NCBI GenBank assembly: GCA_039105265.1
Contig: JAPFFF010000022.1
Location: 372,001 to 436,000 of the forward strand
Length of the DNA: 64,000 nt
Direction: 5' to 3'
From: Tritrichomonas musculus
Taxonomy: Eukaryota > Parabasalia > Tritrichomonadida > Tritrichomonadidae
Shown: positions 37,039-47,033 of the stretch, in pieces
How positions within the stretch are numbered: position 1 is the first letter of the stretch
Layout: every line of letters starts with the position of its first letter
Notes under the pieces: generated by a model
What the model saw: only the letters and a program-made list of their open reading frames with translations
The model's database searches: none
What the model was told of the DNA's origin: nothing
Position numbers and translations under genes: made by a program

Positions 37039-37635
37039 ATGTCTTATGTAGAACTACTTGATCACCCAAATTACGAGATCTTAAATGAATATCCATTTAG
37101 GATTCGCAAAATAGATAGCCATTTTGTCGCCGATGAATCAATAAATAATTGCGGATATAGAGTTGTTACATTGAATGGTAAGCAATATCTCAAGCATCGG
37201 TTGATAGCCACTCAGTTCATTCCAAATGATGACCCAAATAATAAGACTCAAGTCGATCATATCAATCATGACAGATCTGATTATCACATAGGTAATTTAA
37301 GATGGGTGACTCCATCAGAGAATAGTTTCAATAAATCATCATATAAAGGTGTCGAATATGAATACTTTGATGATATTCCTGATGAAGCCTTTATGATTGA
37401 TACATATGAGACTCGAAATGGTATGAGATATTTCGACGAAAATAGATATATCTATTACCACGATGACAAATTAGATGAAGATGTATTCTATGGTAAAGTC
37501 GCTGATGATGTATATCGCAAATTACACATCAATATTAATAAGAATAAAGTCAAATATGTTAATACTAAAGATGTTGACCATAAAGTTGTTGCAATATGTA
37601 TTAATAAATTCAAGCGCCAGTATGATTGTTTATAA
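37039..37635 (+). CDS. HNH endonuclease-like protein (198 residues)
   Basis: The N-terminal domain (residues 1-100) has YEILNEYPFRIRK, KHRLIATQFIPND, VDHINHDRSDYHIGNLRWVT and SENSFNK. That is the standard NUMOD/HNH arrangement, with the H-R-L, D-H-x-N and N-L-R-W positions intact. The C-terminal half (DEDVFYGKVADDVYRKLHIN and so on) is acidic and may recognise DNA; it is also conserved, in decayed form, at 23150. A CTATTTTTTATC block lies upstream. It is likely a homing-type nuclease riding in the element. Confidence 0.7.
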   Translation: MSYVELLDHPNYEILNEYPFRIRKIDSHFVADESINNCGYRVVTLNGKQYLKHRLIATQFIPNDDPNNKTQVDHINHDRSDYHIGNLRWVTPSENSFNKSSYKGVEYEYFDDIPDEAFMIDTYETRNGMRYFDENRYIYYHDDKLDEDVFYGKVADDVYRKLHININKNKVKYVNTKDVDHKVVAICINKFKRQYDCL

Positions 37636-37675
37636 GCTTAATTATTTTTTATTGTGTTTTTTTATTCCATCATAA

Positions 37676-37935
37676 ATGTCTACCAATCAAATCAACACCG
37701 AATTGTTTAATGATACAGATGTCATTAAATCGCTCAAGTCCAAGCAATCTGACTCTGATGTTGACTCAGTCAAAGCAAAGTCTACACGAGGTCGTAAGAG
37801 AAAATACCAATCCGATGAAGAGCGAATATTAGCTCGCCGAGCTCAGCAAAAAGCCTATCGCGAGCGAAAAAAAGAGAATTAGCTGAATTGAGGGCTCTTA
37901 AAGCCAAATTGGATGCTGAAAATAAGACTCAATGA
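37676..37935 (+). CDS. Small basic bZIP-like protein, fossil copy
   Basis: Core STRGRKRKYQSDEERILARR, then AQQKAYRERKK, the same as in 20786-21043. Coding-like sequence for a short helix continues to about 37935. The copy looks broken. It starts after a TATTTTTTATTG / TTTTTTTATTCC block. It lies between the HNH and the jelly-roll-like genes. Confidence 0.5.
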
Positions 37936-37943
37936 TAAGTATA

Positions 37944-38693
37944 TTAATTAAGTTTCATTTTTGGATTCTCTGTTGGTTTAACCTTAATGGTGATGAACAT
38001 AGGACTCATTAACGGTACTGGTTGATATTGAAAATCAACGAGTTCCAACTCAATTTGTTTAAATGAATCAATGTTAACTATATTTTTGATGGGCTTGCCG
38101 TATGTTTCGAAATTCTGAATAATCGGAATATCTTTACCAATCAAATAATCAATGCTAGCAATGACTGATGGCGTGTATTCCACATTACCTATATTGGATT
38201 GAATAGCTTGACCTTGTTTCGATACGAGATATAGTTTGTTAGCTAGATCGATTATAGGCCTCTCACTATAAAATGGTACATTTATTGGATATTCTTCGTT
38301 GAGCTTTATGTTATACAATCCAGTTATCAAGGCAAGTCGATGTGATATTTTTGTAAATCGAAATCCATTGACTAATGGTGTAAATTCTAGCTTACCTGCT
38401 AGAGTCCATTGCACATTAAAACACTGATGATTGCCGTAATCTAATAAACCAAATAAATAGTTTTCTGTTATCTCGTATTTGTCATCGCATACTAGTGTAT
38501 GTATTCTTATTATATTGGGATTATGCGGATCATCATATTCGAATTCAATTTCATCATCTCTAGTTGTTATCAATATATCTCTAGTATTGATTGATGCGAC
38601 ATGATATTTAATATATTGACAGTTCCATGGAATTTGTATATTAGTTTGTAAGTGATTGTATTGAGGTCCTGTACTCTGTAATGATAATAGCAT
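37944..38693 (-). CDS. Possible jelly-roll minor capsid/fibre-base protein (249 residues)
   Basis: I choose the start MLLSLQSTGPQYN at 38693, which aligns with the start of 15167. Shared blocks are NIQIPWNCQYIKYHVASIN, LANKLYLVS(K/L)QG, E-YTPS-(V/I)-(I/L)-A-(S/N)-ID and LVDFQYQPVPLMSPMFITIK. The last forms a closing beta hairpin as in penton-type jelly rolls. It is divergent to the fibre gene with only 3 bases between start codons, as in Polinton 1. I infer a vertex base for the fibre. Confidence 0.5.
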   Translation of the reverse strand: MLLSLQSTGPQYNHLQTNIQIPWNCQYIKYHVASINTRDILITTRDDEIEFEYDDPHNPNIIRIHTLVCDDKYEITENYLFGLLDYGNHQCFNVQWTLAGKLEFTPLVNGFRFTKISHRLALITGLYNIKLNEEYPINVPFYSERPIIDLANKLYLVSKQGQAIQSNIGNVEYTPSVIASIDYLIGKDIPIIQNFETYGKPIKNIVNIDSFKQIELELVDFQYQPVPLMSPMFITIKVKPTENPKMKLN

Positions 38694-38696
38694 TTT

Positions 38697-41033
38697 ATGT
38701 TGATTAAAATGATTACACCATTGGCTATACATGCATTATCTCTTAAAGATAAAGGTTATAAAGTTAAGGTACAAGATGATGAACTTAGGATAACTAAAGA
38801 TGATCAGATCGATGATGTTAAAATAAATTGTGTGTACACTAAGAAAGAGATTGATGAATTATTATCTGTTACGAAACAAGATATATCTCATTTTGAACTC
38901 AAAGAATCCGATCAACTCTATCTATATAAGCCAACATCCATTTATCAGACATCAGACTACTATGCAATGAGTTGGGTTATAGATCCTGAGTACGACATTC
39001 CATCTCAAACTAATTTCATATTTAAAGATTATCTATTTAATCATACATGGTTGTTGACTTGGGATGGAGATAAATGGGATGGTAACAATGTAATTAATGT
39101 ATCATTCAATAAGCAATCTACTTATAGGAATAACAATGGTAAACCAGGATTTATAGTTCAACATACAGATCGCATAGCTAAATGGATTTCTTGTTTGGAT
39201 GATACATCAATGAACTTTGCAACAGCGTTAACTAAATTTGTAACTAATTGGCGAGTGGTGTATAAAGATGGATCCATAGTCGAGTTAACTGATAGCATTG
39301 TCGAGTTGAGTGATGCTCCTAGTTATGAAATCAATGGAGTTAAATGTGATATACAACAATTCGAAGTTAAAGTCCCTAATACTATATCTGGAACTAATAT
39401 GTTACATGTATTAGCCGACATTGATATAAATGGATATATAACACCATTAAAGTGGGATTGTCATCCAACACATCCATTAACATCGCATTATATACAAACA
39501 TGGAATGATAATCCTTTAATTGAATCATTTAATTATATTCGACAGGTCAGATATGATTCTGATGAAGCTGTTCCCAAGAATATCTACATTTATATACAAA
39601 AACAATATTTCGATCAACTACCTGATAAAGCATCATCCGAATCATATAATCCATTTGAAACAATCATTGCTCAGCAATTCTATGAGGTCAGACCTGATCC
39701 ACGCAATTGTACTACATTATCGACTGATCACAACATTTATTCATCTAAGATCATTTGGGCTTATAACATCATGACTATGCGTAGAGATCTTAATGTTATG
39801 GGTGGAAATGTTGACGTATTATTTTATGATTACTCATTACTGAAACAATTGATGGATAGTTTTCAAGAACAGATGAGATTACAAGCTGCTTATAATGAAT
39901 ACACAGATAGCTTACGCAAAGGTTTGTCAGTGGCTGAGACTGTACTCAACATACTCACTGGTACTGTTAAACTAGCATCAACATTCTCAAATCTAACGGC
40001 AACACCTGAAACTGTAACACTTGACACATACACCACTGAACCATATCGATTCCCCTGGCAATCTGGTGGAGAACCTATTGAAGGTCAGTTCTTAGTAGAT
40101 GCTAGCATGTCATCCAACAGATTTATTGCACGACGATTCATACCAAGTACTACAACTGTAGCTCTAACATCATCAGAATTAACATCTGATCAATTAATAA
40201 TGAATGCAGTTGATGCAGTAACACAGATAGGTGATGCTACGACTACATTAATTGCAGGTGGACTTACATTCAATCGCATACCATCATTCGATCAAGTAGG
40301 TAATAGAATAACTCAATCAATGCAGAGGTTTACTGATTCAGTTCATGAATTATGTCGTCGATGGCGTGAACATCAATCTAACACCATTGTTGATCACATT
40401 GTTACAAACACTGATTCATTAGAACTTGGCGATGACAATGAGATAGAGTTAGATGATATCAATGAACCGACAACAGTATTTCGCTATGAAACAGTTACCA
40501 ATACAGCAATATCATCTGAACCACTATTCGGCAATCATACAGTTGAATCATTATCGAACTTATCTGTAAACGAATTGCTAGATCTTGATACTGTAAGTGA
40601 TCCATTTGATGCTCCTCAACCAGGTGATATAGTTGTCCGACGATTAGGTGATAATGAGATTGGTTTTGTAATAATCAGTCGTGTTGATTCAAATGGTGTT
40701 CAACAAGTAATCTATACGAGGCGATGCGATAACCAACATAGTGTATTAACACCTGAACAATTAAGGTTATTTACTATGATACCTATTAGTACATCATCTC
40801 AATTAATGATAGATAACAATTCTGCACTTCAGATTGAGCGTATGGAACCATCAGAGAGATTACAATTCGAAGCATCTCATCCTGAATATAAATTCATCAG
40901 ACATGTAGATAGAGACTTGGGTGTAAACTGGACTGAGGTTAGAGATTCCAATGACTCATATGTAGCTGCAATAGATGTACACATTGCTGTACGTACTAAT
41001 ATCAATCCAATCAAATGTTATAATAGATTCTAA
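38697..41033 (+). CDS. Fibre-like protein of Polinton 2
   Basis: 778 residues. Domain order: an N-terminal block with NCVYTKKEIDELLS (compare NCLYNKSEVDARV at 15147); LKESDQLYLYKPTSIY then NHTWLLTWDGDKWDGNN; a beta-rich part; QQFYEVRPDPRNCTTLSTD with connector SSKIIWAYNIMTMRRDLN (about residues 345-365); a coiled coil (QLMDSFQEQMRLQAAYNEY); and a long Ser/Thr-rich stalk. Its closest partner is the second half of the 1670-residue gene at 47034. The start is 38697 or 38709. It belongs to a fibre region that is broken farther downstream. Confidence 0.55.
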   Translation: MLIKMITPLAIHALSLKDKGYKVKVQDDELRITKDDQIDDVKINCVYTKKEIDELLSVTKQDISHFELKESDQLYLYKPTSIYQTSDYYAMSWVIDPEYDIPSQTNFIFKDYLFNHTWLLTWDGDKWDGNNVINVSFNKQSTYRNNNGKPGFIVQHTDRIAKWISCLDDTSMNFATALTKFVTNWRVVYKDGSIVELTDSIVELSDAPSYEINGVKCDIQQFEVKVPNTISGTNMLHVLADIDINGYITPLKWDCHPTHPLTSHYIQTWNDNPLIESFNYIRQVRYDSDEAVPKNIYIYIQKQYFDQLPDKASSESYNPFETIIAQQFYEVRPDPRNCTTLSTDHNIYSSKIIWAYNIMTMRRDLNVMGGNVDVLFYDYSLLKQLMDSFQEQMRLQAAYNEYTDSLRKGLSVAETVLNILTGTVKLASTFSNLTATPETVTLDTYTTEPYRFPWQSGGEPIEGQFLVDASMSSNRFIARRFIPSTTTVALTSSELTSDQLIMNAVDAVTQIGDATTTLIAGGLTFNRIPSFDQVGNRITQSMQRFTDSVHELCRRWREHQSNTIVDHIVTNTDSLELGDDNEIELDDINEPTTVFRYETVTNTAISSEPLFGNHTVESLSNLSVNELLDLDTVSDPFDAPQPGDIVVRRLGDNEIGFVIISRVDSNGVQQVIYTRRCDNQHSVLTPEQLRLFTMIPISTSSQLMIDNNSALQIERMEPSERLQFEASHPEYKFIRHVDRDLGVNWTEVRDSNDSYVAAIDVHIAVRTNINPIKCYNRF

Positions 41034-41856
41034 TGGTATTAATGTTAACTCAGGTCCTATTAATGATGCAGGTGAAATCAATGTTCATGAACTAGTAGCT
41101 AATGAATATAATGTTGTTGTAGCTAACCATGAACTTGAGCCTATTACAGATAACAATTGGACTGTACCAAATATGACACCAGCAGTAAGTCTAGCTGATA
41201 TCGAACAGATGGATTGGTGGCAACGACATAAACTTATTAATGATATCTCTAGTAGTGGTAATGTATTAAGTTTTCGATCACATGATCCAGATGAAGCCAA
41301 TGACAACGAGGAATATACCGAGGTATTATATAATAATAAAATTGTTGGAGTTATTGATCATAGGCATCTAAATCAAGTTACTATAGCAGATAACAACATT
41401 ACGATAACTAATCCGCATACCAGTTTGGTGTTAAGTGATCATGATATTCAGTGGATGAGAAGTGACGAACAGCAGCAATCAGTATTAAGTGGTCTGGTAT
41501 CAAATATTAGTAGTAGAATAGAACAGTTAAACAATACAGTAGAATGGTTACTAGATCATCCGAATTCAACCAATTGAGTTATCGTAGGTCGTGGATCATC
41601 TATATTAGTTCCCATTGTTGATGTTCTCTTATATATTCCTCGAATGATTAACTCTGCAGCTGAGGAAACACTTGCTTTATTAAGTGATTCAGAAAATGAG
41701 AATGGACTTAATGCAATCATTGATTGGTGTACTAGTAATGGATCTGATATATCTCTGCCTGATGAAACAAATGAAGCTGTATCATTAAATTCATGTGTTA
41801 ACATATGTAAAACATTTCGAGATACTGTTAAAGGTCCACTAGCATTGTTATCATAA
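41034..41856 (+). pseudogene. Fibre stalk/cap remnant
   Basis: Coding-like plus-strand sequence continuing the fibre region, with LEPITDNNWTVPNMTPAVSL and MDWWQRHKLINDISSSGNVL. These match DTWTVPGTTPAITARMIEQM and RGELMDNIYSHGNLLAF in the 1670-residue gene of Polinton 3. Toward the end, SLNSCVNICKTFRDTVKGPL matches the cap there. It is broken, with about two breaks in this stretch. Confidence 0.5.
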
Positions 41857-42969
41857 ATGATCAAAGAACTAGCAGAACAGGTACATAATAATAATCAATC
41901 AAATGATGCTACTAATGAATTCGATACAGTTGACGGTTACCCATCATATTACGTTAAACACCAAGACATAACTGTATATGAGCCAACTTCAACAGATTCA
42001 GTCCAAGATCCCGTAGTGATTATGAAGATAACACTGCCATCGGTGCTCAAAAATAAGTTGCTAGCATGTACGACAAAAACCGAACTATTCAAGATACATA
42101 TGCGTAATCTATTAATCATGGATTGGTTGGGTAATATATTAAACGATTTTACGATATCGGTTGAGAATGGTAAGTTCATATGTCCAGAGCTGACTCATAA
42201 TAAGGCTAGAGACTGCTACACATACTCAACTCGTGAACGCGATGATCCAGAGATTATGTTTGATAAAGATCTCGATATTGAACCATACTCATGGTATCTC
42301 AGAGGTGATATGACTATTCATAACTTACTCAACGACGATTCATTGGTGGCTCGTAAGCCAGTTATTAAGTGTGATGTTATAGATGCAGAGAATGCACTCC
42401 GATTGCAGAAATCAGATGTATACTATTTCTATCGACCAACAATGATTACTTATGATGAACATGTTAAGTACGCAGATACATTTGGCACTGAAACATTGGA
42501 ATATGAATGTGAGTGCTATAAGATGATATATAAGATACCAGATACATATCAAATACCTAACAATTTGACATTCAAGTTTAAGGAATACTGTTTCGGTAAT
42601 AGTTGGTCGCTGACATGGGATGGTAATAACTGGATTGGTGATGATATTCAAGGTAGATTCCAGAGTAAGATTATCAGTAAATGTAAGACCCGTGATATAC
42701 CAGACAATTATGGTTCAACTGGATGTATGGTAGCTGTTAAACGAGATACACTGAATAGTAGAGTAGTCCCAGAGAATAAGGCACATGGTTTGGCATATTC
42801 ATTAATGAATGAATGTTCAACAAATGGTAAGTATTAAACCTTGATCCAATTTCGAGATGGCAGAGTGGTTAAAGGTTCTGAGTATAACCTACATGTAGGC
42901 TATTCATTTATACTCAAAGGTGCTACACTGGATGGATACGATTTGGTGGCAATAAGTTGTACATATGAC
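41857..42969 (+). pseudogene. Second fibre gene of Polinton 2, interrupted by Polinton 3
   Basis: Text such as YYVKHQDITVYEPTSTDSV, NALRLQKSDVYYFYRPT and FGNSWSLTWDGNNWIGDD matches the first half of the fibre at 43273-47004 closely. Similarity continues to MDGYDLV-like text at about 42930-42966, where the tip of Polinton 3 cuts in (42971). The base string before the tip (42965-42970, ATGACA) would be one target duplication. It is broken, with about one break besides the insertion. Confidence 0.65.
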
Positions 42970-43075
42970 AAGTAGTATACGTTAGGCTGTGCTCTGTGCC
43001 TTCGCCCAGCCTAACCACTCGCTCCCCCAGCTTTCCTTCAGCTGCTAGTTCGCGCTAACTGAAATGACCAAATAT
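42970..43075. repeat. Left terminus of Polinton 3
   Basis: Bases 42970-42989 are identical to 3985-4004. Then 42981-42989 (GTTAGGCTG) pairs perfectly with 43007-43015 (CAGCCTAAC). A second hairpin with CAGC/GCTG follows near 43028-43045. The fold mirrors that of Polinton 1 though the sequence after the first 20 bases differs. Confidence 0.7.
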
Positions 43076-43272
43076 CATTTCAAAAACTTATGATATCAAA
43101 AAGTTAATAATATCACAAGTTAATTAAAAGTTAATCTTAAAATTAACTTACTTCATATTGAAAATAAAAAATAAAAAAAAAAAAAAAAAGTAAAAAGTAA
43201 ATGTAAAATAAAAAAATGACAATACAAAAAATAATAAATAATAAATGAAAAATAATAAATGAAAATAATACT
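43076..43272. other. AT-rich subterminal spacer with a long A-run
   Basis: It contains several AGTTAAT repeats (43100-43150) and an A-run of more than 15 bases near 43172-43189. No gene. Confidence 0.4.
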
Positions 43273-46200
43273 TTATAGTAATGAATGTATTTCATTCTTA
43301 GTGTTATCTTCAAGTAAGATACCATTTGATGTAAAGAATGTCGAATTAATCGCTATGAAATTAGCTGTTGCATTAACCACTAAATTGCCACTACTTAATG
43401 GAAATTCAATATTGTTTAACCAGATCTTAGTTGGTTCACATTGATATTCACTCGTAGGCGTATTATTAACATTGAATGATATATTGATTTTGATTTCTTT
43501 TTCACTGACAACATTATCTTTATTTTCATTATAAGTCAAATAGAGTGTTCCCTCATATGCATCAAGTTGTTTTTCGAATTGATAACGAATACTTGTACTA
43601 TTTGGTACACTAAATGTATACTTAATTAGTGTTAATTTATTCACTAACGCGTCTAACCTAGCTTTTAATGATTCGTTCTCATGTTGTAGATTTGATATCT
43701 GACTGTTCATTGTTACGATTTTAGTAACATTATCACCTACTAACTTGGCTAGATCTTGATGAGATTTAATATAATTATTTAATTTTGTCTTCAGTTCATC
43801 ATTTTCACTTTTCAATGTATAATTGGTCAAATCAACAGGTTCAGGAATCTCACTTTTCAATGCTATTTTATCTTGCTTCAATATTTTTTCCGCTAATATT
43901 AATTTGGTATCAAAATAGTCTGCCCCGTTATCGATAAAAAAGCACAGACCATTACTATCACTTTTATAATAAGTTAAGTAATAAGTTGTTCCATCAATAT
44001 CAAAATCTATATTAACATCTCCATCTTCAGTGATAACACCATTATAATCAAACAAATAATCAAACTCTTTTACAAAGCCATCGTTATTTGAAATTGTTCC
44101 AACAAGACGAGTTCCACTATTCAATTTTATTTTGACTTCCCACGTTCCTGAACTATCTTGTACATTTTCAAATGGCACTTCAATAGATTCTTTGTATATC
44201 AAATCATTTTTGCTTCGATATTTTGCATCCGCTTCCTCTTTTGTATACAGGTTATCCATATTAACCATATTATTTTTTAATTCATCTAATGCTTCATTTA
44301 CTTCATCAACAGTTGGGAATTCATTTAAAGTAGTAGCTAGAGCTGTATCATTCTTTTCTATCTGCTCATTTAATGTATCTATCTTCTTATGTAAAGCATT
44401 TATATCACAAGTATATGCTAAATCATTTGTAGTAAATTCCATTCTTCTTTTTGTCGTATTTTCTTTAATCTGTATTCCACCAACTCTATGTTTATTTGGG
44501 TTTGATATAACAAATGTTTTGTCATTCATTACGCAGCTAGGAAAATCATTTGTTCCTTGGTAATTAATTGTTCCACCAGTAATATTAATAGTAACTATAT
44601 TCTCTTCATAATCAACATCATTGTATTCACTAACTTTTTGCACCAAAAATCGTGCTTTGATTATTCCATCTGTGATAACATCTTCAGCTTCCAAATGGAC
44701 CTCGCCATTGACATATTTACCTACAACATCTATTATGTCATCTCTAACCAAATCTGTTGATGACACACTCTTCTCTACAGTAGTTGCTAATGTTTTTATC
44801 ATTGGTTTCATCGTATGACGGAATCGATTACACATATCTATTGTTGATGTTAATGTCATAGCAACTTTGGACGGATCATCAAGTTCATCAGTAAAGTTTA
44901 TTTCATTAACAGGTACATACTCCTTATCACACCATTCTATTATTGCATTTAATTTATCTTTGTCTGTTGTTGTTGCTGTTGATCTTAATAATGATCTCTG
45001 AATTGGAATAGAAATCATATCTCCAAAGAAAGGATCAGCGCCAATATCTGGCAATTCACCAGTTAGTTTACCAGCTATATCTTCTACAACATCAGCACCT
45101 ACATCAGACACTTTAGTTACAGTATTGATTAACTCTCTACCTGCACGAGCAAATGATAATGCTTTTCCAGCAACACCTATTCCTGTAGCACCTAATACAC
45201 AACCAACAGCACCTAAAGCAATACCAACATTAGCTTTCATATCTATCTTATCCACTTCTTTCTCTAAATACTTGGTCTTAGCTTGTTGTTCTGTCATTTG
45301 TGAACCAAGAGCATCTACCTTACTCTTTACTTCTTTAACATCATACGATACTACATCAACATTATTAGTTACAAGATTAAGATCAGATCTCATAGTAGTA
45401 ATGTTATCTGCTGTAATAATCTTAGAAGAAGTGATATTGAAGTCTGTGTATAATGTTGTAGCAGCATTAGGATTTGGCGATACTTCATAAAATTGTTGAT
45501 TAATGATATAAGCAAAAGCATTTGTTGATGAATCCCAATTAACTTCATCTATCGGATCTGTATAGTCATGACGTAAATAGAGTACAATATCACGATTACT
45601 ATACGCTTCACCACTAGCATTAATTGGTTTGTATTTTGGTGTCATGCTCCATACATAATTCACTCTCTCTATAGTATCTAATGCTCCTTTTAGGTCTACA
45701 TACCCTCTATTGTAAACATCTCCATTACGATGTACTTCACCAACTGTAAATGATAATCTCATACCGTGTTCTTGACCAGGAAGAGTAAGATCCAGATATA
45801 ATAATTCTATATCATCTACTATAAGTTTAGATGTTGAATAGTTTTTATAATTACACCTCATAGAAACAAGGTCATAACCATCCATTTTAGCTCCATGAAG
45901 TACGCTACTAAATCCAATGACAAGCTCATAATCTGACCCTTTAACTATACTACCATCATGAAATTGGATCATTGTCTCATATTTACCATTTTTTGAACAT
46001 TGATTCATTAACGAATATGCTAAACCATTATTGTCTTCAGGAATTGCTCTACTATTTAATGTATCACGTTTAACAGCTACCATACAACCAGTAGCTCCGT
46101 ATCCATCTTTCTCTGGATCTCGTGTTTTACATTTTGCTATGATTTTACTCTGAAATCTACCTTGCATACTATCACCAATCCAATTAGAACCATTCCATGT

Positions 46201-47004
46201 TAAAGCCCATTTATTTCCAAAGCAATATTCAGTAAATTTAAATGTAAGATTATTAGGGATTTCATACGTATCTGGTATTTTATAAACCATTCTATAACAT
46301 TCACATTCATATTCTAATTCATTATCCATATACTTTACATGAGCATCATAAACAATAACAGTTGGACGATAAAAGTAATAGACATCAGATTTCTGTAATG
46401 ATAAAGCGTTTTCAGCATCTATTACATTACATTTGATAACAGGAGTTTGAGATACTAAAGAGTTTTCGTTTAATAGATTATGTATAGTGATATCACCGTT
46501 TAAATAACATGTATATGGTTCGATATTAAGATCTTTATCAAACATTATTTCAGGATCATCACGATTACGAGTAGAATAAGTATAGCAATCACGAGCCTTA
46601 TTATGAGTGAGTTCAGGACAAACAAATTTTCCATTTTCAACAGATACTATAAAATCATTTAATACATTACCAAGCCAATCCATTATTAATAGATTTCGCA
46701 TATGGATCTTGAATACATTAACTTTTGTTGTTGATTCCAATAATTTACTCTTAAGTGTTGATGGTAAAGTTATCTTCATTATAATGACTGGATCTAGGAT
46801 AGAATCTGTTGAAGTTGGTTCATATACATTAATATCTCCATGTTTTACATAATATTTGGGATAACCTTCTACTTCATTAAATAAATGTCCGGTTTGTACA
46901 TATCCATCCAAATCACTCAGAGTTAATAATTCACTTGCTTTTCTAGTTATATCTCCTACTTTGAATTGTATGTCACCTATGAAACTAGTCGTAGTATTAT
47001 TCAT
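43273..47004 (-). CDS. Fibre/spike-like protein (1243 residues)
   Basis: Starts TTSFIGDIQFKVGD, like 4211-7756, and ends in the same C-terminal cap. In between: YYVKHGDINVYEPTSTDS; LSLQKSDVYYFYRP and FGNKWALTWNGSNWIGD (about residues 195-275); the connector SSKIITADNITTMRSDLN (about 515-535); a Gly/Ala hydrophobic stretch (ANVGIALGAVGCVLGATGIG); DDIIDVVGKYVNGEVHLEAE; two coiled coils; and a beta-rich end. The first half resembles Polinton 2's second fibre and the last quarter Polinton 1's first fibre, so the gene is a mosaic. It is adjacent to the terminus. Confidence 0.6.
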   Translation of the reverse strand: MNNTTTSFIGDIQFKVGDITRKASELLTLSDLDGYVQTGHLFNEVEGYPKYYVKHGDINVYEPTSTDSILDPVIIMKITLPSTLKSKLLESTTKVNVFKIHMRNLLIMDWLGNVLNDFIVSVENGKFVCPELTHNKARDCYTYSTRNRDDPEIMFDKDLNIEPYTCYLNGDITIHNLLNENSLVSQTPVIKCNVIDAENALSLQKSDVYYFYRPTVIVYDAHVKYMDNELEYECECYRMVYKIPDTYEIPNNLTFKFTEYCFGNKWALTWNGSNWIGDSMQGRFQSKIIAKCKTRDPEKDGYGATGCMVAVKRDTLNSRAIPEDNNGLAYSLMNQCSKNGKYETMIQFHDGSIVKGSDYELVIGFSSVLHGAKMDGYDLVSMRCNYKNYSTSKLIVDDIELLYLDLTLPGQEHGMRLSFTVGEVHRNGDVYNRGYVDLKGALDTIERVNYVWSMTPKYKPINASGEAYSNRDIVLYLRHDYTDPIDEVNWDSSTNAFAYIINQQFYEVSPNPNAATTLYTDFNITSSKIITADNITTMRSDLNLVTNNVDVVSYDVKEVKSKVDALGSQMTEQQAKTKYLEKEVDKIDMKANVGIALGAVGCVLGATGIGVAGKALSFARAGRELINTVTKVSDVGADVVEDIAGKLTGELPDIGADPFFGDMISIPIQRSLLRSTATTTDKDKLNAIIEWCDKEYVPVNEINFTDELDDPSKVAMTLTSTIDMCNRFRHTMKPMIKTLATTVEKSVSSTDLVRDDIIDVVGKYVNGEVHLEAEDVITDGIIKARFLVQKVSEYNDVDYEENIVTINITGGTINYQGTNDFPSCVMNDKTFVISNPNKHRVGGIQIKENTTKRRMEFTTNDLAYTCDINALHKKIDTLNEQIEKNDTALATTLNEFPTVDEVNEALDELKNNMVNMDNLYTKEEADAKYRSKNDLIYKESIEVPFENVQDSSGTWEVKIKLNSGTRLVGTISNNDGFVKEFDYLFDYNGVITEDGDVNIDFDIDGTTYYLTYYKSDSNGLCFFIDNGADYFDTKLILAEKILKQDKIALKSEIPEPVDLTNYTLKSENDELKTKLNNYIKSHQDLAKLVGDNVTKIVTMNSQISNLQHENESLKARLDALVNKLTLIKYTFSVPNSTSIRYQFEKQLDAYEGTLYLTYNENKDNVVSEKEIKINISFNVNNTPTSEYQCEPTKIWLNNIEFPLSSGNLVVNATANFIAINSTFFTSNGILLEDNTKNEIHSLL

Positions 47005-47033
47005 TTTGATCCAAAAAAAATTAACTACATCAT

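Larger units (their letters stand above)
28690..42969. mobile_element. Polinton 2, broken, right part interrupted by Polinton 3
   Basis: About 14 kb with a nearly all-plus gene order: three small proteins, minor capsid-like, integrase, packaging ATPase, amphipathic minor protein, two small virion proteins, major capsid, non-coding structured block, HNH, basic protein, then a divergent pair (jelly-roll-like minus, fibre plus) and a second fibre. No polymerase B is present in this span. Start codon context is cleaner and GC content a little higher than in the neighbours. It is broken with several breaks in the fibre region, while integrase, ATPase and capsid frames are open. The left end is approximate. 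Confidence 0.7.
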
